The position numbers and the translations under genes were made by a program. A stretch of DNA of 64,000 nt from JAIVHA01 sp965367295 (lineage in GTDB: Bacteria; Pseudomonadota; Gammaproteobacteria; DSM-19610). Shown in pieces: positions 34,664 through 44,285 of the stretch; within the stretch, counting starts at the first letter, position 1, and each line of letters opens with the position of its first letter. The notes beneath the pieces are model-generated. The model made no database searches. It was not told the origin of the DNA and worked only from the letters and a program-made list of their open reading frames with translations. Where the stretch lies: positions 1 to 64,000 of the forward strand of contig CBDUHN010000008.1 of NCBI GenBank assembly GCA_965367295.1, written 5' to 3'.

Positions 34664-37600
34664 TCAGGCTGTTTGCACCTCGCTCCCAGCCGCTGCTTCC
34701 TTCGACTTTGCGCTGTGATCCCGTGCCAGCAACAGATACACCGCCGGCACCACAAACAGGGTGAACAGGGTGCCGATACCGAGGCCGGTAGCCACCACCA
34801 GGCCGATATCGAAACGGCTCACGGCGCCGGGGCCAGAAGCGGTAAGCAACGGACCCATGGCCACCACCATCGCGACGGTGGTCATGAGGATGGGTCGCAG
34901 GCGAATGCTGGCGGCCTGCTCCACGGCCTCGCGTTTACTGATCCCCTTCTGGACCTGCAACTGGTTGGCGAACTCCACGATCAGGATGCCGTTCTTGGCG
35001 ATCAGGCCGATCAGGGTGATCAAGCCCACCTGGGTGTAGATGTTCACCGTGGCCAGGCCAATAGTCATGAAGATGAGCGCACCGGCGATGGACATGGGCA
35101 CGGATACCAGAATGATGATGGGGTCACGCCAGCTTTCGAACTGCGCGGCCAGCACCAGGTAAATGACCAGGATCGACATGAAGAAGGTCAGGATCAGCGC
35201 ACTGCCCTGCTGTGCGTACTGGCGGGACTGACCGGTGTAATCCCAGCTGAACCCCTGCGGGAAATTCGCGCGTGCCTGCTCGTCCAGATAAGCGAGGGCG
35301 TCCCCCAGGGGCACACCCGGGGCCATCACGCCCTGGATGGTCACGGCATTGAGCTGCTGGAACTGGGTACGCTGGCTGGGTTCGACGGACTCCTCGAATT
35401 TCACCAGGGTCGATAACGGCACCTGCTGGCCACTGGCCGTGGGAATGTAATAGCCGTTGAGCATGTCTTTGTCGAGGCGGAATTCACGCGCCACCTGCGG
35501 AATCACCTTATAGCTGCGGCCTTCCAGGCTGAAGCGGTTGACATAACCGCTGCCCAGCAGGGCCGACAGGCTGGTGCCGATCTCGCTCATGGAAATACCC
35601 AGGTCACCGGCCCGGTCGCGGTCGATCAGGATATTGGTCCTGGGCCGTGAGAACTCCACCGTCTTTTGCAGAAAGATGAATTTACCGCTCTGCATGGCCG
35701 GCCCGATGAGACTGTCGGCCACCTGGTCGAGCTTGCCGTAATCGGCATCGGAGGTGATCACGAACTGTACCGGCAGACCGCCACCGGAACCAGGCAGACT
35801 CGGGCGCGGAAACACGGCGATCTGGAAGCCGGCGATCTGGCTCAGCTTGCCCTGCAGTTCCGGCTGCACATCCATCTGGGAACGCGCGCGCTGTGAGGGT
35901 GGCGGCATTTTGAAACCACCGAACACGGTGCTGGTGTCCTGGCCGAAACCGAGCAGGAAGAAACTCTCGTGGTACTCGGGAATGGACTCGAAGGCATCGA
36001 GGATCTGTTTGGTATAGGCCTTGTTGTAGTCCAGGGTCGCGGTCTGCGGCGCACGCGCCTGGAAAAACAGGATGCTTTGATCCTCGGTGGGCGCCAGTTC
36101 ACTGGGCGTGGTAATGAACATGAAATAGATACTCACCAGCACCACCACCGCGAACACCATGGTCACCGACACATACTCCAGCGAGCCATGCAGGATCCGC
36201 TGGTAGCGATCGGCAAGACCGGTAAAGAAATGTTCCACCACCTGTTCGAAGCGACCCTGCTGGCCATGGGGTTTGAGAATCGCACCCGACAACATGGGCG
36301 ACAGGGTCAGCGCCACTATCCCGGAGATGATCACGGCACCGGCCAGGGCAAAAGCAAACTCGGTGAACAGGGTGCCCACCAGTCCACCCATGAAGCCGAT
36401 CGGTGCATATACCGCCACCAGGGTGGTGGTCATCGCAATAATAGGCAATGCAAGTTCGCGGGCACCCTGCAGGGCCGCCTGGCCGCGCGAGGCACCTTCC
36501 TCGATATGCCGGTGCACGTTTTCCACCACGATAATGGCATCATCCACCACCAGCCCGATGGCCAGCACCATGGCCAGCAGGGTGAGCAGGTTGACGGAGA
36601 AGCCCAGCAACAGCATTACGAAGGCGCCACCGATGAGCGACAGCGGCACCGCCACCGCCGGTACCAGCGCGGCGCGCATGGAACCCAGGCTGAGAAAGAT
36701 CACCACCAGCACGATCAGCACCGCCTCACCCAGGGTGACGAACACTTCGTTGATGGAGTCTTCAATATAGATACTGGCATCGTAGGGGATATGCGCATTG
36801 AGCCCCGAAGGCAGCTGGCTGCGCAGATCCGGCATCAGGTCGCGCACCAGCTTGGCCACGGTGAGCGGGTTGGCGCCCGGTGCCGGTTCGATCCCGATAA
36901 AAATAGCCGCCTGGTTCTTGTACTGGTTGGTGGAGTCATAATCCTCCGAGCCCAGTTCGGGGTTGGCGATATCCTCCAGCCGCACCAGGGTGCCATCGGC
37001 AGCACGCACCACCAGCTTGCGAAAATCCTTCACCGTGCTGATATCGGTGTTGGCACTGAGGTCGGTGGCCACATAGGCGCCCTTGGTCTGCCCCACCCCG
37101 GCCAGGTAGTTATTGGACTGCAGTACCTGCATCACTTCCTGAGGGGAAACATGTAGCGCCGCCATGCGTTTGGGGTCGAGCCAGACGCGCATGGCGAAGG
37201 TCTTGTTGCCGATCAGGCCGGCCTTGGCCACGCCGGGTACCGCCTGCAGCTTCGGCTGTACCGCGCGCAGCAGGTAATCGGTGATCTGCGAGGGTTTCAT
37301 GGTCTCGCTGTAAAACGCCATGTACATGAGCGCGGTGGTATCACCGGTAGTAGAGGTAATCACCGGGTCTTCCGCCTCGGCGGGCAGTACATTGCGCTGA
37401 CTGGCCACCTTGGCCTGGATCTCTGCCACGGCCGCGTTGGCGTCATAGTTCAGCTCCATGTGCGCCTCGATCACCGAGGTGCCCTGGGTGCTGCGCGCCG
37501 ACAGGTAGTCGATACCGTCGGCCTCGGCGATGGCCTGCTGCAATGGCGTGGTGATGAAGCCCTTGATGAGCTCACTGCTGGCGCCGGGATAACTGGTGGT

Positions 37601-37741
37601 GACGGTCACCACCGTGTTCTGGGTTTCCGGATACTGGCGCACTTCCAGCGAGGCAATGGAACGCAGGCCCACCACCAGGATCAGCAGGCTGACCACGCTG
37701 GCGAGCACCGGCCGGTGCACGAAAATATCAGTGAATTTCAT
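34664..37741 (-). CDS. RND multidrug efflux permease (HAE1 type)
   Basis: A 1025-residue inner-membrane proton-driven pump. It starts with TDIFVHRPVLASVVSLLILV, and the large porter domains are preserved. The TM4 proton-relay aspartate pair is seen in MVLAIGLVVDDAIIVVENVH. Near the end is LIGLIAKNGILIVEFANQLQ, typical of AcrB/MexB relatives. Length and composition fit drug and solvent exporters and not metal pumps. Its start overlaps the adaptor gene by ATGA. No outer-membrane channel gene is in the operon, so a TolC-type partner must be elsewhere. Confidence 0.92.
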   Translation of the reverse strand: MKFTDIFVHRPVLASVVSLLILVVGLRSIASLEVRQYPETQNTVVTVTTSYPGASSELIKGFITTPLQQAIAEADGIDYLSARSTQGTSVIEAHMELNYDANAAVAEIQAKVASQRNVLPAEAEDPVITSTTGDTTALMYMAFYSETMKPSQITDYLLRAVQPKLQAVPGVAKAGLIGNKTFAMRVWLDPKRMAALHVSPQEVMQVLQSNNYLAGVGQTKGAYVATDLSANTDISTVKDFRKLVVRAADGTLVRLEDIANPELGSEDYDSTNQYKNQAAIFIGIEPAPGANPLTVAKLVRDLMPDLRSQLPSGLNAHIPYDASIYIEDSINEVFVTLGEAVLIVLVVIFLSLGSMRAALVPAVAVPLSLIGGAFVMLLLGFSVNLLTLLAMVLAIGLVVDDAIIVVENVHRHIEEGASRGQAALQGARELALPIIAMTTTLVAVYAPIGFMGGLVGTLFTEFAFALAGAVIISGIVALTLSPMLSGAILKPHGQQGRFEQVVEHFFTGLADRYQRILHGSLEYVSVTMVFAVVVLVSIYFMFITTPSELAPTEDQSILFFQARAPQTATLDYNKAYTKQILDAFESIPEYHESFFLLGFGQDTSTVFGGFKMPPPSQRARSQMDVQPELQGKLSQIAGFQIAVFPRPSLPGSGGGLPVQFVITSDADYGKLDQVADSLIGPAMQSGKFIFLQKTVEFSRPRTNILIDRDRAGDLGISMSEIGTSLSALLGSGYVNRFSLEGRSYKVIPQVAREFRLDKDMLNGYYIPTASGQQVPLSTLVKFEESVEPSQRTQFQQLNAVTIQGVMAPGVPLGDALAYLDEQARANFPQGFSWDYTGQSRQYAQQGSALILTFFMSILVIYLVLAAQFESWRDPIIILVSVPMSIAGALIFMTIGLATVNIYTQVGLITLIGLIAKNGILIVEFANQLQVQKGISKREAVEQAASIRLRPILMTTVAMVVAMGPLLTASGPGAVSRFDIGLVVATGLGIGTLFTLFVVPAVYLLLARDHSAKSKEAAAGSEVQTA

Positions 37742-38835
37742 GATTCATCCACCTTGCCATCGAGTATGGCGGAATTATCGACCTTCACCGGCATGTCGTT
37801 GCGCAGCTTGTTGTGGCCGTTCGTGACCACGAGATCGCCTTCCTGCAATCCGCTGACCACTTCCACCCGGCCATTGCGTACCGCGCCGGTTTCGATCTGG
37901 CGCCGCTGCACGAACTGGCCACCGTCCTTCTCCTCGACTACGAACACCGAGTTGCCATAGGGGTTATAGCTCACTGCCTGCTCCGGGAGCGTAAGCACAT
38001 TATCCCGCGGCGGCAGCAGGGTGTTGACCTCGGCGAACATGCCGGTGCGCAGCAACAGTTGTGGATTCACCAGCGTGGCGCGCACCGGCACACTGCGGGT
38101 ACCGGTTTCAATGCGCGGACTAATGGCGCTGATGGTGCCGGTGAATACCTGGTCAGGGTGGGCCTGAACACGCACCTCCACTGTCTGGCCAACCGACAGA
38201 TCGTTCAGATAACGCTCCGGAAGGCTGTAATCCACATAGATGGGATCGTTGGCCTGCAGCGAGACGATGGTATCGCCGGCCGCCAGGTACTGGCCTAGGT
38301 CTACCTTGCGGATACCGAGCTGGCCGCTGAACGGGGCCCGGATGTGTTTCTTGTCGATGCGTGCCCGCTGTGAGGCCACCTGCGCCGCGGCGCTGTCGAG
38401 GCCCGCCTCGGCCTGGTCATACTCGGAGCGCGAAATGGTTTTGTCCTTGAGCAGTTTCTTGGCACGCTCGAACTGAATCTCGGTCAGGCGTTTTTCGGCC
38501 AGCAGCCCGGCCAGTTCCGCGCGATCCACATCGTCATCCAGGGTCACGAGTTCCGCGCCGGCCTGCACCACGGTGCCCGATTCAAAGTGAATGGCCTTCA
38601 CCTGCCCGGCAATCTCGCTTGCCACCAGCACACCCTGCGTCGCCACCAGGCTGCCGACCGCTCCGATACCCGGCTGCCAGTGCTCGCGCTGCACAGTCTC
38701 CGCGGCAATCACAGCGGGTGGCATGCCGCCGGCCATCATGGCCGCCATCTTCTGCATCTGCAGGTACTTCCAGCCGAAGATCCCGCCGAACAGCAGAACC
38801 AGTGCTAATAGAACAATGATCAGTCGTTTGATCAC
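37738..38835 (-). CDS. RND periplasmic adaptor (membrane fusion protein)
   Basis: A protein of about 365 residues with an N-terminal anchor (IKRLIIVLLALVLLFGGIFG), lipoyl halves (GSLVATQGVLVASEIAGQVK and IRAPFSGQLGIRKVDLGQYL-type), a short coiled-coil hairpin and a beta-barrel. The GTG at 38835 has GAGGA six bases upstream. The ATG two codons earlier (38841) directly abuts GAGGA and is less likely. First gene of the pump operon, divergent from tetR. Confidence 0.9.
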   Translation of the reverse strand: MIKRLIIVLLALVLLFGGIFGWKYLQMQKMAAMMAGGMPPAVIAAETVQREHWQPGIGAVGSLVATQGVLVASEIAGQVKAIHFESGTVVQAGAELVTLDDDVDRAELAGLLAEKRLTEIQFERAKKLLKDKTISRSEYDQAEAGLDSAAAQVASQRARIDKKHIRAPFSGQLGIRKVDLGQYLAAGDTIVSLQANDPIYVDYSLPERYLNDLSVGQTVEVRVQAHPDQVFTGTISAISPRIETGTRSVPVRATLVNPQLLLRTGMFAEVNTLLPPRDNVLTLPEQAVSYNPYGNSVFVVEEKDGGQFVQRRQIETGAVRNGRVEVVSGLQEGDLVVTNGHNKLRNDMPVKVDNSAILDGKVDES

Positions 38836-38912
38836 GGGCATTCCTCGCAAAGCAGGTTGGTAGGCACATGGGACGCACACCAGGCAATGCTACAGACAGC
38901 CGGGCTGGCACC

Positions 38913-38974
38913 ATTATAGGAGGCCGCATTGTCGCGCAACTGGACTGGACCGTCCAGTCTAAATACGGGATAAT
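38913..38974. promoter_or_regulatory. Divergent promoters and TetR operator of the RND pump
   Basis: A perfect inverted repeat GACTGGAC-C-GTCCAGTC (38943-38959) is the likely TetR operator. On the minus strand a perfect -10 TATAAT (38918-38913) with -35 TTGCGC (38939-38934, 15-base spacer) points to the pump genes, and the operator touches its upstream edge. On the plus strand -10 GATAAT (38969-38974) with a 17-base spacer places the -35 at 38946-38951, inside the operator. One site could thus repress both genes. Confidence 0.7.
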
Positions 38975-39051
38975 CCATACGCCTGTTTTGAGCGGGCCAA
39001 TAGCCCTGCTTCCCCAGCAAGACTTTGCTGATTCCATCCCTGAGGCCTGCC

Positions 39052-39681
39052 TTGACCGATACTTCGCCAGCCCCCTGTTCCATCGCCGGACGCACGGACA
39101 AGCAGCGCGCCATTATCGAAGCGGCCACGCGCATCTTTCTAGACCAGGGGTACCGCAACACCAGCATGGATGCCATTGCCCGCGAGGCCGGCGTCTCCAA
39201 ACAGACCATCTACAACCATTACGGCAACAAGGAGGCCCTGTTCAGCGACATCATCACCCAGCATTGCCAGGATGTGTTGCTGACGCTACTGGAAACGGAA
39301 CACGCCCGCCAGAACACCGAAGCCGTCCTGCGTGAATTCGCCAGCCTGTTGCTGGACATCACCCTGCAACCTTCGGTGCTGGCCCTGCACCGGCTGATCA
39401 TTGCGGAAAGCGCGCGCTTTCCCGAGGTGGGCGAAATCTACTACCGGGTTGCTCCTGAACGCGGCAACCGTCGCCTGGCAGAATACCTGGAACAGCAGTG
39501 CGCGCTGGGGCAGCTGCAGATGGAAGACAGCTTCCTTGCCGCGCAACAATTCACCGGCGCACTGGTCGGTTCACTGCGCTCCAAGGCGTTGGTGCTGAAC
39601 AAACCCATCCCCGCCAGTGAGAGCCAGTTGGTGGTGGACCATACCGTGGCTTGTTTCATGGCATTACATGGAGTGAAATAA
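39052..39681 (+). CDS. TetR-family repressor of the RND pump
   Basis: A 209-residue regulator. The N-terminal helix-turn-helix reads AAIRIFLDQGY-like IIEAATRIFLDQGYRNTSMD followed by AREAGVSKQTIYNHYGNKEA. The C-terminal ligand domain resembles the AefR-type group (ALHRLIIAESARFPEVGEIY). It is divergent from the adaptor-permease operon with a palindrome between. I chose the TTG at 39052, which has GAGG six bases upstream, and a TTG at 39025 is the alternative. No ATG occurs before the HTH. Confidence 0.88.
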   Translation: MTDTSPAPCSIAGRTDKQRAIIEAATRIFLDQGYRNTSMDAIAREAGVSKQTIYNHYGNKEALFSDIITQHCQDVLLTLLETEHARQNTEAVLREFASLLLDITLQPSVLALHRLIIAESARFPEVGEIYYRVAPERGNRRLAEYLEQQCALGQLQMEDSFLAAQQFTGALVGSLRSKALVLNKPIPASESQLVVDHTVACFMALHGVK

Positions 39682-39794
39682 AACCGGTAGATCCGGCTTT
39701 GGCCGGGCAACCTTCTGCCCCCGTTACCCGGATCCACATGAGTCATCGCCTACCGGGATACCTCACGCAGGTGCGGATCCATCCGCACCTACAT
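39682..39794. repeat. Dispersed repeat block between tetR and the hybrid kinase
   Basis: GGTAGATCCGG at 39686-39696 and the inverted repeat AGGTGCGGAT-CC-ATCCGCACCT at 39769-39790 belong to the TGTAGRTSCGGA family. The minus-strand kinase gene takes its TAG stop (39789-39791) from the end of the palindrome. Confidence 0.7.
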
Positions 39795-42167
39795 TGCCTC
39801 GCTCAATAACCGGTCCACCGTCTCCAGCAGCTTGCGGACGTCGATCGGTTTGGTGAGGTAGCCGTCAAAACCAGCCAGCTCACCCTGCGCGATATTGTGG
39901 GGCATGGCGTTAGCCGTGATGGCGATCACCGGGATGGCACGGGTGGCCGGGTGTGCCCGCAGCCGGGAAAGTATTTCATAGCCATTCATGCCTGGCAGGT
40001 TGATATCGAGCAGGATCAACTTCGGCTTGCGCTCGATGGCCAGGGCCAGACCCAGCTCGGCGGAATGGGTATCCAGCAGTTTACAGGCTCTCCGGGTGCG
40101 GAAAATCTGTTGCATCAGCCGCAAATTGGCCGGGTTATCCTCGATATACAGCACCCGTGATTCCGGCCGAGGTTCTGCACTGTCGATCTGGTCGGCCACA
40201 GCCGCATCCTCTTCCGGCAGCGCCTCGCACTCGGCTACAGGCAATTCGACCCAGAACAGGCTGCCTTCACCGACCCGACTGTCACAACCGATGCGACCCC
40301 GCATCGCCTCCACCAGGCGTTTGCTCAGCACCAGTCCGATACCCGTACCCTCAACGACACCGCCCTCCGCGCCCAGTCGCTGAAATGGCTGGAACAACGC
40401 ACCCTGACGCTCTGGCGGAATACCCGGTCCATTGTCCTGCACCATGACCCGCACCCTGGCTGCATCCTTCCGCACCACCCTCACCTGGACCTGGCCGCCG
40501 GGATGGTGGTACTTGATGGCATTGGAGAGCAGATTAATGAGCACCTGCTTGAGCCGTACCCGGTCCGCATGCAGGTAGACTCCCGGGCAGTCCTGCCAGT
40601 GCAATTCGATACGGTTACGGCTGGCCAGGGGCATCATCATCTCGATACACTCGGATATGACCTCTGCGCAGGACACCGGCTCCAGGCTGAGGGAAAGATG
40701 CCCGGCCTCGATCGTGGCCAGATCCAGCACTTCGTTGATCAGTTCCAGCAGGTGGAAACCGGCCTTGAGGATTTCGCCAACGTATTCGCCATGCACCGGC
40801 GCAAGATCGGGTTCCGATTCCAGAAGCTGCGAAAAACCGAGAATCGCGTTCATGGGGGTGCGCAGTTCATGGCTCATACTGGACAGGAACTCGGACTTGG
40901 CACGGTTGGCGCGTTCCGCCGCCTCCTTGGCAGTGATCAACTGCAGCTCGGTTTCCTTCAGTGCAGTGATATCCTGTACCGTCCCAATCAGGCGTAGCGG
41001 TACGCCCTGATCGTCGAAAGCGGTTTCCGCCAGTTCGCGCACATAACGGATTTCACCGCTGGGCCGCACGATACGGTGTACCACATCGTGCACGCCGCTG
41101 GTCGCTGCACGCCGTTCACTCTCCCGTACCAGGGCGGCATCGTCGGGATGCACCATGGCGTGAAAGCGATCCACATTAGGCACATACTCACCGGGCGTCT
41201 GACCAAAGATCCGGTATACCTCATCGGACCAGTAAAGACTCCCGCTGTCCAGCTCCGCCACCCAGTGTCCCAGATGAGCAATACGTTGTGCCTCCTGCAG
41301 GCGTTCCCGGTTCTCCCTCAGGGCCAGTTCAGCGGCCTTACGGTCGGTGATATCCTGCACCACGCCCAGCATATGCAGGGGCCGCCCCCCGGCATCGCGC
41401 ACCACGTCACCACGTTCCAGCAGCCAGCGGATCTCGCCACTGGGCCAGACACAGCGATGCTCGATTTCGTAGGGTCTGCCGGCTTCCACACAGGCAGCAA
41501 CAGCGTCGATCACCTGTTGCCGGTCATCCGGGTGCACGGCATTCAGGAAGTTCTCGTAGGTGGTTTCCAGCTTGCCTTCCAGATACCCGAACAGGGGCGC
41601 AATCCGCTCGGACCAGTACAGATCACCGGTCTGGATATTCCAGTCCCAGGTACCGATATTGGCATAGACCTGGCTCTGCCGCAGCCGATCCTCACTGTAG
41701 CGCAAGCGCTCCTCCGCCAGTTTGTGAGCGGTGATATCCGTGCGCACCGACACATACTGGTAGGGTTTTCCAGCCGCATCGAGAAACGGCACGATGGTGG
41801 AATCCACCCAGTACAGGTTGCCTCCCCGGTTACGATTACAGAGCACCCCATGCCAGATATGGCCATGAGAGATGGTACGCCACATCCTGGCAAAGAAGGC
41901 CGGCGTATGGGTGCCGGAATTAACGATACGGTGGTTACTGCCGATCAGTTCCTCGCGCGTATAACCGCTGACGGCGCAGAACTTTTCATTTACTTCGATG
42001 ATATCGCCCTCGCTGTCCGCGATACTGACGATGTCATGGGCATTGAGCGCGCTGAGCAGGTAATCGTTCTCCTGCAGAGAACGCCGCAGCGCATCCCGCA
42101 GTGAGTCCGGAAGCTCACCGGCATGGGCTTCGAGGAGTTGCAGCAACTGCTGAGTGTTCTGGAGCAT
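39789..42167 (-). CDS. PAS-PAS-PAS hybrid sensor histidine kinase with receiver
   Basis: A protein of about 792 residues with no membrane segment, so probably a cytoplasmic sensor. Three PAS/PAC units follow each other (about 40-150, 155-275, 285-400; each ends in VQDIT- or RTDIT-type PAC motifs). Next come HisKA with SHELRTPMNAILGFSQLLE, HATPase with LINLLSNAIKYHHPGG and DNGPGIPPERQG, and a C-terminal receiver with acceptor aspartate in LILLDINLPGMNG and lysine in LTKPID. I chose the ATG at 42167 (AGGCGG upstream), and a TTG at 42194 would add nine residues. No response-regulator gene is adjacent. Its stop codon lies in a repeat. Confidence 0.9.
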   Translation of the reverse strand: MLQNTQQLLQLLEAHAGELPDSLRDALRRSLQENDYLLSALNAHDIVSIADSEGDIIEVNEKFCAVSGYTREELIGSNHRIVNSGTHTPAFFARMWRTISHGHIWHGVLCNRNRGGNLYWVDSTIVPFLDAAGKPYQYVSVRTDITAHKLAEERLRYSEDRLRQSQVYANIGTWDWNIQTGDLYWSERIAPLFGYLEGKLETTYENFLNAVHPDDRQQVIDAVAACVEAGRPYEIEHRCVWPSGEIRWLLERGDVVRDAGGRPLHMLGVVQDITDRKAAELALRENRERLQEAQRIAHLGHWVAELDSGSLYWSDEVYRIFGQTPGEYVPNVDRFHAMVHPDDAALVRESERRAATSGVHDVVHRIVRPSGEIRYVRELAETAFDDQGVPLRLIGTVQDITALKETELQLITAKEAAERANRAKSEFLSSMSHELRTPMNAILGFSQLLESEPDLAPVHGEYVGEILKAGFHLLELINEVLDLATIEAGHLSLSLEPVSCAEVISECIEMMMPLASRNRIELHWQDCPGVYLHADRVRLKQVLINLLSNAIKYHHPGGQVQVRVVRKDAARVRVMVQDNGPGIPPERQGALFQPFQRLGAEGGVVEGTGIGLVLSKRLVEAMRGRIGCDSRVGEGSLFWVELPVAECEALPEEDAAVADQIDSAEPRPESRVLYIEDNPANLRLMQQIFRTRRACKLLDTHSAELGLALAIERKPKLILLDINLPGMNGYEILSRLRAHPATRAIPVIAITANAMPHNIAQGELAGFDGYLTKPIDVRKLLETVDRLLSEAM

Positions 42168-42292
42168 CCAGTCCGCCTGTCTGTTGGCGCTCAATGCACC
42201 GTAATCTTTTTATGCATGAAACGACCTTGCTGCAGCCTGGTGACCGTTCATTGTCATGGAGAAGGTGATCAGGCGTACCACAGGGAAACCGT

Positions 42293-43981
42293 TCAGGATG
42301 GCTCTTCGGTAGCCTTGATCTCCACCGGCGCAGCTTCTTCTGCCGGTGATCCTGCCGAGCCCTTTCCCGCGGGATACAGGCGCGTGAGCAGACGTACGCC
42401 CTTGACCAGCTGCCGCGCCATGCGCCGGATCTGGTTCATCTGTTCCAGGATATCAGCCAGGGCGGTGACATCGATGCGACCGATTGAACCGGCTTCCAGC
42501 AACTGTGTCTTGGCAGCATTGTAGCGTTCATCCAGTGTGGCCATGCATTCATCACAGTCCGCCATGGAAAATTCCGGGCGTTCGATATCCGAATGCTCGA
42601 GTACCACAGCCACCTGGGCGCGGAAGGAATCCAGCTGGGCGATGGATTCGGCATCCTCGATATCTGCCAGGGTGGTTTGTGTCCTTGCCGTGCTTATGGC
42701 CAGCTCACTGGCCACTACGAAATACTGCGCAGTACGCAGCACCATCGGCAGTTCACCGGTCACTTCCTGCGACAGGGCGCCGCGCTCCAGGTGTGCAATG
42801 AATTTGCCGACCGCAATATTGAGGCTTTCAACGGAGTGGACATCCTGCGGAATCTGTACCCCGACACTGTGTTCCACGCTGAGTGAGGTCTGGCAGGCCC
42901 GACGGGCGATCGCCGTCATCCGCGCCAGCTCCATGGCCAGGGCATTGATGGCCAGCGAGGGTGAAGCGGCCACGTTCTGGTCGAGGTAACGTGGCCGACC
43001 CTCGATCTCCTCGGCACTGCGAAAACGCCGTTCCAGGAAGGCGGTGAGATACCCGGCCAACGGCAGCATCAACAGCACCCCCAGCAGATTGAACACGGTG
43101 TGAAACAGGGCCAGGCTGACGGCGGGCAGGTCCTGCAGCCCCAGAACACCCTCGGCCACGCGCACGAACCATAACAGCCCCGGCAGCAGAAACAGCGCCA
43201 CCACGCCGGTGAGTACATTGAACAGAATATGGGCAGCCGCAACCCGTTTGGCATTGGAGGTAGCGCCGATGGCCGCCAGGGCCGCAGTTGAGGTCGTGCC
43301 GACATTGGCGCCGATCACCATGGCAGCAGCGGCCGAAAGGGACAGAATGCCACCGGTGGCCGCGGTGAGGATCATAGCAATGGCGGCTGCCGATGATTGG
43401 GTGATCAGGGTCATAATGAAACCCACGCCCAGAAGCCCCAGCACGGCCAGCGCCCCATCACCGTTGATATGATCAAACTGTATCGTGGAGGAAAAACTCG
43501 CAAAGGCATCCGCCAGTACGTCAATGCCGATAAACAACAGGCCGAAACCGGCCAGGGCCCAACCCAGTGCGCCACGCCTGCGGCCAGGACCGGTCAGGCG
43601 CAACAGCATACCCATGCCGATCATGGGAAGGGCAAACACTTCCAGCTTGATCTTGAAGCCCACCGCCGCCACCAGCCAGCCGGTCATGGTGGAGCCGACA
43701 TTGGCACCGAACACCACGCCCATGGCCTGATGCAGGCCCAATATGCCGGCATTGACGAAACCGATGGTGGCAACCGTCACGGCGCTGGAGGACTGCACCA
43801 GCCCCGTAAACAGCATGCCGGAGGCCACGCCCCGCAGCAAAGTGCGGGTCCAACGACCCAGTAGTGTGCGCAGGCTGCTCCCCGCTGCCACCTTGAGCCC
43901 CTCGCTGATCATGCTCACCGCAAGGAGAAACAAGCCCAGACCGCCGATGGCCATGCCGGCCATGACAACATACTGATTCAA
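42293..43981 (-). CDS. Na/Pi cotransporter family protein with PhoU-like C-terminus
   Basis: A 562-residue membrane protein of the NptA/YjbB group. It has two inverted Na/Pi repeats with the QSSS motifs (LVQSSSAVTVATIGFVNAG and LITQSSAAAIAMILTAATGG). GANVGSTMTG and GANVGTTSTA complete the pairs. The soluble C-terminal part (about 350-540) is helical and PhoU-like. Such proteins move phosphate with sodium, often as exporters. The start is a TTG at 43981 with AAGG upstream, and the ATG at 43963 lacks a ribosome site. No pst or pho genes are nearby. Confidence 0.85.
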   Translation of the reverse strand: MNQYVVMAGMAIGGLGLFLLAVSMISEGLKVAAGSSLRTLLGRWTRTLLRGVASGMLFTGLVQSSSAVTVATIGFVNAGILGLHQAMGVVFGANVGSTMTGWLVAAVGFKIKLEVFALPMIGMGMLLRLTGPGRRRGALGWALAGFGLLFIGIDVLADAFASFSSTIQFDHINGDGALAVLGLLGVGFIMTLITQSSAAAIAMILTAATGGILSLSAAAAMVIGANVGTTSTAALAAIGATSNAKRVAAAHILFNVLTGVVALFLLPGLLWFVRVAEGVLGLQDLPAVSLALFHTVFNLLGVLLMLPLAGYLTAFLERRFRSAEEIEGRPRYLDQNVAASPSLAINALAMELARMTAIARRACQTSLSVEHSVGVQIPQDVHSVESLNIAVGKFIAHLERGALSQEVTGELPMVLRTAQYFVVASELAISTARTQTTLADIEDAESIAQLDSFRAQVAVVLEHSDIERPEFSMADCDECMATLDERYNAAKTQLLEAGSIGRIDVTALADILEQMNQIRRMARQLVKGVRLLTRLYPAGKGSAGSPAEEAAPVEIKATEEPS

Positions 43982-44285
43982 TACCGCTTACCTTGGAAAA
44001 TTTCAGCTTGTTGAAGGTAAGCCTTCAGGGGTCTTTGCGCAACCGGCAACCGGCAACCGGAGCTGGCAGCCGCCAGGACGGTGACTGCGCAGCCCCCATG
44101 CGGATGGCATGGGGATAGACCTGTGCCAGTGGCATCCCTGCTCGATGTGGATGTGAAACTGCGTGATCTGCTACCCGCCGACAGGCATGGACAAATGCCG
44201 GCACGCTGCCGCGCTCGATCTTGAACACATCGATGGGAAAGCAGTACCGACAACTCACGGAGGCGTATCGCCAAATGAATCCCGC
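43982..44285. other. 304-base intergenic region
   Basis: It contains a short tandem repeat (three CAACCGG units near 44039-44059). A minus-strand open frame crosses it (43978-44289) but has no family resemblance and is rich in Arg/Ser. I see no gene or RNA. Confidence 0.4.

Noticed and set aside
35969..37156. 395-codon plus-strand frame opposite the RND permease
   Set aside because: A shadow frame, His/Gln-rich and without start signals.
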